A stretch of 64,000 nucleotides of DNA from Polytrichum commune (Eukaryota; Streptophyta; Polytrichopsida; Polytrichales; Polytrichaceae), in NCBI GenBank assembly GCA_950295325.1, contig OX485807.1:7837001-7901000 (forward strand), given 5' to 3'. A model generated the notes under the pieces. It was not told where the DNA came from. It searched no databases and worked only from the letters and a program-made list of their open reading frames with translations. The position numbers were made by a program, and so were the translations under genes. Shown here in pieces: positions 10,913-21,178 of the stretch (position 1 is its first letter; the number at the start of each line of letters is the position of its first letter).

Positions 10913-13900
10913 TCAAATGAGTTTATTAAATTTCGCGAGCCTCATGATGCTCTTGTATACATTATCGCGGGGGCTTAGTCCCGCATTGCCGATGGGGTTG
11001 GACCTAACAAAAAAGGGGATGCTACCGGCGTGGAGGACAAGCCTTCTAAGGTACGGCGCTAGCGTATCGACCAAAAATGCGTCCTTCCTATCTCCGGTCC
11101 ACGTGTCGGGAAAGATGACGTTGCCCGGGGGGTTCAAAACGCTCTTGGCGGGGCTGTCGTTGACCAGGAGGGTGTTCTCCGGAGTAGGCCACCACCCGTG
11201 GGGGGTCCCCTGAAGCCGGGGGACGCCGCGCCAAAGTCTGGACCTTAGGACCTTGAGGAACTGTTGCCCTCGGCCTCGGCCGCCGAACTTGGGAACCGGT
11301 AGACCCTTTTCGTCGAGTAGTTCATCGCAGTCCTCTTGCCCGAGGACAAGGCAAGGGCTCGGGAGATCACGGAATAGGAAGTCGACGATGGGTTCCGTGT
11401 TCTCCATGACCATTGAGCTCCACACAATGACGTGGGCGAACTCGACAACCTTGTGAAGGAAGTTGCGCAAGCCGGGACGGGCGCGGACAGCCTTGCGGTT
11501 TATTAGGGTGTCGAGCTCGCCGTCATAGTCCCTTTCGTCGGGGTGACGGAAGGGATGCGTGGGGACCCTCGGGATGTGTTCGGTGTGACACAACACCCCG
11601 TTGAGGTCAAACACGATGAACGACTTGTTTCGGGTCTGAGGTCCACTGGTGGAGGGGTTGCGACCTATCTCCGGGGGGTCCTGTGATTAACAATTCGACT
11701 AGTTTAATGCTATGATCCAATAAAGAATTTAGCAAACATGAAGATGTAGTATGGAAAAAGACGAAGGGCGAGAACAAGGGTACATTTGCGAACGATCATT
11801 CGTGAAAGGCCAGCAGTGACCATGCGCACCATTCACGAACGTTCATTTGTGAATGAACCCTATAGTGCATTTACGAACGGGCGTTCGTGAAGGAGATGGT
11901 CGCGGGGTGGCATCCTTTTACGAGCGTCCGTTCGTGAACGAGGCATAAATCTGTCCCTACACAAAACAACCAATGCGAGACGACGCGATTCGATGCAAAA
12001 AAATGTTTCATTTATATGAATTCCGTGAAAATTTACAGTTTGTCTCAGATGATAATCTATCGTACAGGTTCCTAGGGCAACAAGATGCCGTGTCCTACAA
12101 AACTGGTCGACCTGAGGAAGCACGCAAAAATGGGCTATCGGAGGTCTCGGATGCCGATGTATACAACGCGCCAAAAACACAACGCATGTGGTTAGAGATG
12201 TTACGAACGCGCGTTCGTAAATGCATGCGGTAGTCTCAAAGATGAGTTACCTCGTCATCGGAGGGAGGGGCAGTGGCGCTGGATTGAGCGGCAGCTCCCT
12301 CCTCAGCGATTAACGAACGCGCGTTCGTCACATCCGCCGCCGCAGGTGCCTCAGTCTCCATTACGTCGTCAGCACGCGCCGCCTGAGACGTCTGGGTCTG
12401 CTGTATGTCGTCCTCCTCGCCACCCAGGTCGAGAGTCTCCATGTGCACGTCCCCAATGCATGCGGGGGGATGTTGGTCTTCTGCAGGGCTGTCCTCGACG
12501 TCCATCCTCTGGACGCCTGCGGTGTCACTCGGGCTCCCCTGCGTGTCCTCCACAATGACCAAGTCAGTGTGTCGCGCAGTATCATCACCCCTTGTCCTAT
12601 CTAGTAAATTGGGGACGACGGTGAAAGGTGTCGTGTCCGTCTGTGAAGGCAGTCCTACCTTTGGTGGGGGTGGGGTGAGGACTGTTGGACCTGAAGATTC
12701 ACGAACGTGCGTTCGTAAATCCTCGTCCTCACGGATAGCCGCCGAGATTGTGTCGTGTATGTTGGCGGTGTCCGTGGGCATTGTAGGGGGTGGAGGAGTC
12801 CCTACCGGCGTTGGGTGGGGCGCTGGCTGGTAGGAATGCCCTCCCGGGAAAGGACCGTGCATGGGGTATCCCGTAGGGAATGGGAATGCTGCCTGAGGGG
12901 CCACTGCAAAGTTCTGCAGCCTGGTCAGCATCGCCAGTATGGCGTCCGTCTTCTCGTTGGAGGACTTCAGCTCCTCCTCAATTTTTCTCATTTTCCGGGC
13001 ATTCTCCTCTGCAGCCGCAGCCATGTCTTCCTTCATCTTCTGCTCGAGCTTTGCGTTAAGCTCGGCGACGGAAAGGGCCTCCTCCTTGACCCTCTTGTTC
13101 TTGTCGAACTCCACCCCAAGCTCGACCATAATGTCAATGTCCCCCTCGTCCTCGTCGGAGACCTCGATGATCGCCCCCTCGGGCAACTCCACGTACGGGG
13201 TCTTCTTCATCCTCCGTCGCGTGTTGCGGAACAGGTCCAACGTGGGACGGGAGCGTTGGTCGAGGACATCGAGGGTCTCCATTTTCGGGACCGCCAGCCT
13301 TTGCTTGGGGGACACTGACGTCGAACAACCTCCTGGCGTGCCAAAGGGCTCCGCGCCTGAGGTAAGCGCGGGGAGGACATCCTGGGTGGCACCCGCCGAG
13401 GATCCAGTACATCCAGCCGGGGTCCCTTGGTATTCTGAAGGCTCCCCCGATGGGGCCAACAACCGGAGAGGAGTGACATCCAAAGCCTGGAGGATGGCAT
13501 CGACGTTGACGGAGGGGCCAGGCTCGTCGTCGTCTGTTTCCATGGGCGGCATGCCTTCATCGGCCGGCATGTTGAAGTCCGTTCTGGGCACGGACATGTC
13601 AGCTAGGTCCATCGTCGACGTTTTTGTCCTGTGGAACTTGTAATCCTCCTCGTCGACGACGTCAATATATGTGTTCACGCACAGCCCCAGCATCTGAGAT
13701 AAGAAGGCAAAGATTCAGTCATTTACGAACGCGCGTTCGTAAACATGAAGGCTTTGAGCGAGGAAATAATAAAAAAACAATTCACAAAACAATCATAAGT
13801 ATCGGCTGCCCATGGTAAATTGTTTGGAGCATGCAGTGTTTACGAACGAGCGTTCGTAAAAAGTGGTGTGAGATGGCTTACCATGGCCGCGTACATAAAT

Positions 13901-16626
13901 TTGCTGCCTCCAAATACGTTGTAGACAGTCTCGCCAGTCATTGCCAAACCCTGCAATATGGAGACGTAGAACTCCATCCTCAGCTCCAGCGCCGGGAAGA
14001 CAGTGTACAGAGTCTCCTGGAAGAGATCCTTTGGAGGTGGGTGAGGGATGCTGTATATCTTCTTGAATGTGTTGATCGCCTTTATGGGTGCTCGCCCATT
14101 CCTAAGCGCATTGTACGTCAAGAAGATGAGGCTCACCGCTCCCACCTGCCTGTTGCCTCTGGCCTCGTTTACGGCAACAATTCCCTCCGTCTTCGCTGGC
14201 ACGTATGTGCTGTGGAAGATGTTGTACTCGAACTTGATCTTGTTCTCATACAAATCGATGACGACGGATTGCTTCTCCTGCTCCACAATCCACAGCCATA
14301 CGTGCGGCTCCCTCATGGTCGGAGATTTGTGCTCCATGAATTTCGCCATGAAAGGGTTGTAAAAAGGCTCCCCCTTCGCGCCCTGTCGCGAGGCACCGGG
14401 TATCCCTCTGAAGTCGATGACCGCGAAGGGACAACCCCTTCGATCCTCCCTGACCTCGGACCTGCTGAAGGTGCCATCCCACTTGGAAAACGTGGTCCTC
14501 TCCAGCCCCGTGGTCACCACACAAAATCTTGCCACGCCCTCGAAGGTGGCGTTCCTCTTCCTCTCCAAGAAGGAGATGTACCGTTGAATCTCTTTAGGTT
14601 CCGTTTCTGTTTTTTTTGCTCTTTTGTTTCCCTTGAGCTTCAGGACGGCGACGTGCTCCTTCACCAGGCTGCGCATTGAGGCACCGTTGATATTGTACAG
14701 CGCCTTGAACTCCTTCCATTTCGCCCAGTTGATATCTTCGTCGGTCTGGAAAAGGTGCATCTCAGGCAATAGGCCGTTAATCTCCCGCATCGCAGCGGTC
14801 TTCAGCTTCCTGTGGTCGCACCACTCTTTGATCGAGTACGTGCCGGGCTTGTGCTTTGGTCTCTTCAAAAATATCTTGGGATAAGGGATGGTCCTTCCGA
14901 CGGTGTTCCCAAGAACGTGAACCGCACATCGCTGCAACTCTGATTCAGTCAGTCCTTGCAGGGCCCTAAAAAATTCCCGCAATAGAGGCGGGGCCTCTCC
15001 GCTCTTCTCTTGAGCGTACTTCTCTTCTGTGTCTGGGTTCACCAGATCGCCCGAGCTGTGAGCGTCGAAGAACTGGGTCCACAACTCCCAGGTGTCTCTG
15101 TTGCAGCAAATCAGACGGAGCTCACCTTTGAGCTCCAGAACTGATTTGGTGCTTGTGGACTTCATGTCGATGGAGGAGAATTTGTCCACCATCGCATCAC
15201 AGAACGCCTGCAACATACATACGAGGACGTCAGTGTTCAATACTAAATACGAACGCGCGTTCGTAAGTTGGAAAATTTAGAAATTGTTTAATGCAACATA
15301 TGCTTTACGAACGCTCGTTCGTAAACTCACCTTCCACTGTGGAGATTGCGTCTTGGCGTTCTCCCTCTCTTTTGGCGGGCATCCGTGCGCGACCCACACG
15401 TCTCTGGCCGCCACTATATTCGCCGCCCAGGAGGCCTCGAATGCCTTGATCTTATTTCCGGAATTCAAAAATGTCGATATTTTGCGGAGCTTGTCCCAGT
15501 CGTCAGACCAAACCAAAAACGCCTTCCAGCAGCGCAGGTCCGCCTTGAGCTCGTGCTGGAAGTTATCATCCTTTAGGATGATCTGTGACGCCTCTAGACT
15601 GTGTTGTCCATCGATTATCCAGAACTCTCCATTCTGGATTCTTGGCCAATCCTTCTCAGTGGGGCGTGACAAAAAACCCTTGGGCATCACGCAGACGGTC
15701 TGCCTATCCCACTTCACGTTGTTCATGAGGTTATTAATCTGCCACTTCACCCCTCCGCTTTCACGAGACCTCACCACCCACTTGTTAGGAGATTTCTCGC
15801 ACTTGAAACAATCCACGTTGAAAGTGAAGTGGCGTCCCATAGGCCAGCAATCCTTGGAGTAGTTGTTGAAGTCTCGAAGGATTTTTGTCGCTTTGGCAGC
15901 GTCTGGGTTTTCTCCCTTCTTCAAAGGGGTTGGCATCACTGGCGGAGAACTAACCTCAGCGCCTTCCGTCAATCCGGACTTCTCCATCTCGTCCCTCGAC
16001 CTCTTGGATGGAATGGATTGTCTGCTGGGCCCTTCTGTCAACCTGCTCCCCGAAGGCACAGGCCGCAGAGCACTTCTCGATCCTCCTGCCCCCGAAGCAG
16101 CTGGTTTTTTCGGACTTTTCTTTTTTTTATTTGCCTCCGCGGCAACACTGTTGTACTTCGAAACATTCAAGGTCAGGGCAGTCAACTTCCTCGCCGTCCA
16201 GTGTTGACTCAGGGCATATTTGGTGAAGAGAGCATCCAGATTGAAATGTTTCGCATCGGATGCGACATTATTGCATGCATAAGCATAAGAAAATGGGTGC
16301 AATAGGTAGTTTAAGAGGAGGTTCACATGGTCTTTTTTATTTTTCATATCCAGAATAACAAAGTCTCCTTGTGCCTCTGCGGATTCTATCTCCCAATTCT
16401 TTGTCTGCACCCATTGGTCTGGTTGGTCAGCCCTTGTCTGCAGCTCATAAGTGAATCGCAATGCAAACAACCCTTCCTCGGTCTTCGTGGGGATGGCCGT
16501 CCACTCAGCCATGAATTCTTCTTTTGGGACATAGTTGTCGTTCCCATTGGTATCCGAGACGCCCTCTGGAAGGCGCTCCACTGGCACTGCGAACAAGTCG
16601 ATGGCGTTTCTGCTAGCTTTAGCCAT
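10913..16626 (-). CDS. ParB-like / DNA-methyltransferase-like / FCP1-like phosphatase fusion protein
   Basis: Four exons (16,626-15,331; 15,207-13,882; 13,693-12,251; 11,680-10,913) join through GT-AG introns, all phase 0, into an uninterrupted frame of about 1,610 codons. Residues ~335-350 carry WIIDGQHSLEA, like the ParB/DGQHR nucleotide-hydrolase fold. Around residue 690 AVIDFRGIP stands where a DPPY-type catalytic motif would be. Across the exon 2/3 junction (~857-895) GETVYNVFGGSKFMYAAM then LGLCVNTYIDVVDEEDY matches the layout of the SAM-binding region of N4/N6 methyltransferases, but DPFxGSGT is altered. A Pro/acidic disordered region follows. The last exon holds FIVFDLNGVLCHT, VIVWSSM and NTLLVNDSP, typical of NIF/FCP1-like HAD phosphatases; Asn replaces the second Asp. 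The start is ATGGCT at 16,626, just after a splice-acceptor-like GATGCAG, so a further 5' exon is possible. Palindromes fill the introns. The joining of the FCP1 exon is inferred from splice sites and phase. Confidence 0.75.
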
Positions 16627-17141
16627 CTGCATCACACAAGAGCAAATCAGAATTGCTTTTACGAACGTTCGTTCGTAAACAACACCGTGCCATGCATATT
16701 ATTTTCATAGTGTGGTTTTTGGAAATACGAAGTTTTGAATGTTTTATGCATTTCAGGGTGTTTCTAATGCATTCACATTGGTTCACATCTTTCACGAACG
16801 CGCGTTCGTAATATGAGATACCTGTTTATTAGTATTTTGTACATAACTATACGAACGCGCGTTCGTAAAGTCATGCGATATTGTGGAACCTACTGAGTTA
16901 AATTTAGTGTTGTGATTGGATTTAAGTACTTATATGAATTATAGCATGGATATATCCCTCCATTTTGGATTTAGAGTTTCGAACGCACGTTCGTAAACGT
17001 AGTCCTTGGGTTCCAAAGAATCTTTACGAACGCGCGTTCGTGAAATGGTATATATTTTGCGCGGCCTATGCATTTACGAACGCGCGTTCGTAAATGGGTG
17101 TATATTGTGCGCGGTAGAGGTATTTACGAACGCTCGTTCGT
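11873..17141. repeat. Palindrome array A1: arm TTTACGAACG, 2-bp centre
   Basis: Fifteen copies of a 22-bp palindrome: TTTACGAACG, two variable bases, then the reverse complement (outer bases drift most). The 16-bp cores start near 11,873; 12,203; 12,313; 12,701; 13,725; 13,842; 15,249; 15,307; 16,661; 16,794; 16,851; 16,979; 17,026; 17,076 and 17,126. Degenerate copies are at 11,793, 11,838 and 11,917. Centres seen include CG, TG, CT, AG, TT and GG. Most lie in introns or upstream of the ParB/MTase-like gene, but 12,313 and 12,701 fall inside exon 3. Confidence 0.95.
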
Positions 17142-18140
17142 AAATGAGCATGTTGTTTGTTTTTAAATATATAATTAATAATAACAATATAGTGTCCGTA
17201 CATATACGGATTCGTATATATACGTATGGCAAGGTCTTGCTTGCTGTGTCTCAGCAAAGCTTGCACTTGTGCCTGCAAGTGTTCGTCAGAAAGGTGAGAT
17301 TGAAGAAAAACAATACAATCAAAACATATAGACTTGGAATGTGACAGAGAATTCAGAACGAGGATCCGAACTTGACTTCCAAAACACATGCCATTCAATA
17401 ATGAACAAATATAGACTGTGAAGGATTTGAGAAGGGAAGGAATATTGTGCTTACTCTGAAATTTTACACACCCAAAAGTTGCTTGCTCCTTTGTTGAAAA
17501 CCCCAGGAAACCCCACAAAAGCAAGGTGATTTGAAAGTCAAATGCACCACTGCACCACTGAAATTGCCTTCACACTAGTTGTTGCATGCTATGTACGAAC
17601 CCTAACTAAGACTCTGATGTATATGCAATTTCAAATGCAGTATTTCTCAAGCTGCTACTCTAAAACTTGCAATTATCAAGCTTATAGCTTGAGTATCCTA
17701 ATCTTAAGCTTCCAACTCTCAAGCTTTAAACTCTACAAACTTTAAACTCTCCAACTTTCAACTCTTCTAACTCGAGTTCTCTATTCTTGAGCTGCAACTC
17801 TCAAGGGACTGTCAATAACTCTCAACACTTGCGCCTACAAAAGAAGTGCACCACACAAAACTAAAAAATGCAAGAGCTTCGCCTCTAAACTCTAAACCAA
17901 CGCGGCGCTCCTCCTCTCTCTGCTCCAAATGAGAATGAGGAAGGAGAGGAGGGGGCGCGGGGAGGTAGCCCGCGCCTCTAGGGTTTTCCCTCGGGCTGCC
18001 ACATGGCCGCTTCCCATTGGGGAGGGAAGGGATGGGTCGGGCTAGGAAGATGAGGGGATGGGATGGGGAGATAGCATGGGGTGTGGGATGGGTGGATGGG
18101 GGGGATGGGTTGGAATTCATTGGGGTTTAGTAATTCAATG
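17142..18140. other. No firm gene; simple-sequence and GC-rich stretch
   Basis: Minus-strand frames at 17,066-17,524 might include a 5' exon of the ParB/MTase-like gene (a GACGAACACTTGCAGGCAC acceptor-like site near 17,280), but the evidence is weak. 17,640-17,810 repeats CAACTCTCAAGCTT-type motifs. 17,880-18,110 is GC-rich with G-runs on the plus strand, and its minus-strand Pro/His-rich frame looks like a composition artefact. Confidence 0.4.
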
Positions 18141-18149
18141 TAATCAAAG

Positions 18150-18945
18150 CACATAAATATATTCAATGTGACTTAATAAAGTGATTTGCATGGGGGGGCA
18201 CTAACCGATTTGACATAAATCTATGTCATCACAATAAGAAATGCAACTATATATTACACCATTTGCACTTAGTTTGAGACTTTCCCAACTCTCTAATTAA
18301 CGAAAATAATCTAAGTTGGATGTATAAGCAATAAAGGCACGTTAATTTCAAGCTTTTTAATATGTATATGCCTCCATCACATAAACATAAGGAGTCCAGT
18401 ACAAAACATGCATTTTAAATGCTACATCCCCTTCATCTACTTTGGATTCATTGTAAACATCTTCTAGATAAGGAGTATGAATTCAATTTCCACATTGCAC
18501 ATCATGTACTAGGGATTCGATGAAAACCCTACCTCCAACGATGTGTATTAATATGGTGTTTTCAAATATATAGTGTTCTCATAATTGAAATATCTTTCAA
18601 GTTTTTAAATGGTTCCTCAAATAATTTAATATAAGATCCATAAAGGTCCCGATTTAAGATTGGTGGGAACGGTTTAGGATTTTCTTACAAGAGGTGCGGG
18701 AAAATTCAATTTCAAATACTAGGCTTTCAATTCAGTTTATTATGTGTGAACTTGAACTACTACACTAAATTTATTATTATATTTGTTAATCCGAGACTTT
18801 GGAAAGTCTCAAAATAAATGCAAATGATTTAATATGTGGTTCAAATTCTTATTCGGATGAGATGTATTTGTGCCAAATTGGTTAGTGTTGCCCATGCAAA
18901 TCGCTTTATTGTGTCACATTGAATGTATTCTTGTGTTTTACTTGT
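18150..18945. repeat. Long inverted repeat inside unit A
   Basis: About 150 bp at 18,150-18,300 (AATGTGACTTAATAAAGTG, ATTTGCATGGG, GCACTAACC, TTTGAGACTTTCC) recur in reverse complement at about 18,790-18,945. Both arms contain the GAGACTTT...TTAAC motif that also sits at the transposon ends. It could be a nested MITE related to unit A, or internal end-like sequence. Target duplications were not resolved. Confidence 0.65.
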
Positions 18946-18949
18946 TCTT

Positions 18950-20160
18950 TATTTGAATACCATGTTCTGAAATAGTATCCAAAATCATGAAAATGTCCCC
19001 AATTACAGAATATGGTGATCGTTGAAAGTTTGGCTCGCATCAAATGTAAGCTACAAATAAATTAAGTTAGTGCAATATGGATTTATGAGTAGTGAATATA
19101 GTTTGTATGTAAACCCTGTTAAATGAACTACTGGACATGCACATCCCTCACAAACCCTAAACCCTAAACCCTAAACCCCTAGTTTTTTTTACCATCCGCA
19201 CTATATGGGGGAACGTTGTGATCCAACCTAATAGTGTTGAGTGCATTTTAATTACACAATGCATAAGTGGGACTCCATATAGGTATGGTTTCAATTCATA
19301 TCATTACACTATCTTATGCACCATTCCAAATTAATTCAACATTTCCACACAATGTTGAATCAATTCACTATTTGCAAACCTGGAGTTGCATTTGAATTAA
19401 GATATAAAGTATATCTAGGCATGGTTTGAATTCATCTCCTTAATCTACCTTAGTAGCTTGCATGAATTCACCAGACTTTTTATTGGTGTTCTGCACTTGG
19501 TGAGTATTTGCCGCAATAATGTACATAAATGTAATGTAGATACATGTAATGTAGATACATGTAATGTATATATATGTAAAGTATAGATATGTAAAGTATA
19601 GATATATGTAAGAAACATATATATATATAGATATATAGATATATATTCACACATATATATAGGTATATAGATATATATTCACATATATATATAGGTATAT
19701 AGATATATATTCACATATATAGATATATATTTACATATATACAAAGATATAAGTAAATATATACATCGATATGTATATAGGAATATACATTTTATTTTTT
19801 GGTTCGGAAAACCTTGGTAACACCTAAGGTGTGGAACGGATGAACATATTATCAATGCGTGCATGCCATACATATTCAATACAGAAAGTTATTTATGTCC
19901 CGCATGAATAGAATGGCATATTGTTAGGTTAAAGTAGGCGGCGGGAATCCGCTTTTCAAAGAGAATCCAAGGGATTTTGAACCACGGTAGAGGAGTACTT
20001 AAAGCTCTCCCCCCCATTGCAGAGCTCTTTTTTGCGGGAGACACCAAGTGTGCGCTCCAGACACCCGACGGAGGGCGCTCGAGCCAGTTTCCTGTGCGTG
20101 AACCGTACACTCATAGGTGGCAGACAACCTTATCCCGCAAATACCGCCGCAAATACCGGG
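18950..20160. other. Spacer with telomere-type and AT microsatellite DNA
   Basis: 19,152-19,181 holds consecutive CCCTAAA units. 19,505-19,800 is an ATATAGATATAT/TGTAATGTAGATACA microsatellite. 19,924-20,160 is GC-richer and resembles the layout of 7,198-7,330. No gene seen. Confidence 0.5.
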
Positions 20161-20166
20161 GGGTTT

Positions 20167-21012
20167 ACGAACGCGCGTTCGTAAACCTGCAGTGCGCGCA
20201 TGTGTTTGTGGATGAGATATATCGAGGTTGGTTGGATGTTTACGAACGTGCGTTCGTAAATACCGCCTTGGCGTATATTTTACATCCATAAATGTATAGA
20301 CCCAGATACGATTATGCATAGGCACAGACAATATGAAAGTCATATACGAACGAGCGTTCGTAAATGTACATTTTGAGCATCCGAAGAACATTGGGAATGT
20401 GCAAGAGTTTACGAACGCGCGTTCGTAAATATTGAATGCGCGTAAACGGTGTATGGTACATACTGAAATGACATTAGAGTTTACGAACGTGCGTTCGTAA
20501 GTGACACCGCTTATTTTCAGAATCCATATACTCATGGATATAAGGGGTATGAAGATGTACATACAATACGATAGTAATTTGCAAACAGAAGGTCGAAAAT
20601 ATCAATGATTTCAGTAGATATACATAAGATGAGCGAGAGTTTACGAACGTGCGTTCGTGATTTCCACCTGGGAGTATGTCGATGCATACATCACGCCTCC
20701 CTGGGCACGCACACAAATATATATGTATTTACAACAAAATATTAGACATAAATACGAACGTGCGTTCGAATTCATTCAGGGAATGTATCTGGACATTGAC
20801 TGCGGGATGTGGGAAAATGCTCCATTTGCTCCACATACACATAGTATGGGCGAGGGATGTGTATTTGGGGCACATGGAATAATACATTCATATGCGTCAA
20901 TGACTCTCGGAAGTTTTGTGTAGGCATATAACAGGTATCCCTGCACAATTGAAACGGTCCATGTTTTAGTTGACATACAGAATGACGGGGAACATTCGAA
21001 CGCCCGTTCGTA
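20167..21012. repeat. Palindrome array A2 upstream of the transposase gene
   Basis: Eight copies of the TTTACGAACG palindrome family, with cores starting near 20,167; 20,242; 20,346; 20,411; 20,483; 20,643; 20,754 and 20,997, spaced 65-245 bp. The cluster ends about 165 bp before the transposase ATG, a promoter or 5'-leader position. The last two copies have lost outer-arm matches. Confidence 0.95.
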
Positions 21013-21178
21013 TATATGCCCAACTCAAACAGAAGCGTGTCTGCATGCAGACGATCGTTCTGTTATTCCCACTGTGACTTGTGCTCTATTGTGACTTAGG
21101 TTTACTAAAATCTTGTCGTATTTGTGATTGACTTATATATGTTGTGATTCCATGTTCGCGTCATTAGGTGGGTTTGCG

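Noticed and set aside
17812-18120. Minus-strand Pro/His/Ser-rich ORF of 102 codons
   Set aside because: It comes from a G-run-rich stretch. Composition is biased in every frame, and there are no splice or domain features.
20166-20760. Short ORFs containing YERAFVN / LRTHVRK peptides
   Set aside because: These peptides are just the palindrome translated in different frames. The ORFs are chance frames across the array.
11873-21012. Palindromes as organelle-type mobile hairpin elements (as in Volvox or fungal mitochondria)
   Set aside because: They sit in GT-AG introns of nuclear-type transposon genes, and the sequence is confined to one element lineage.
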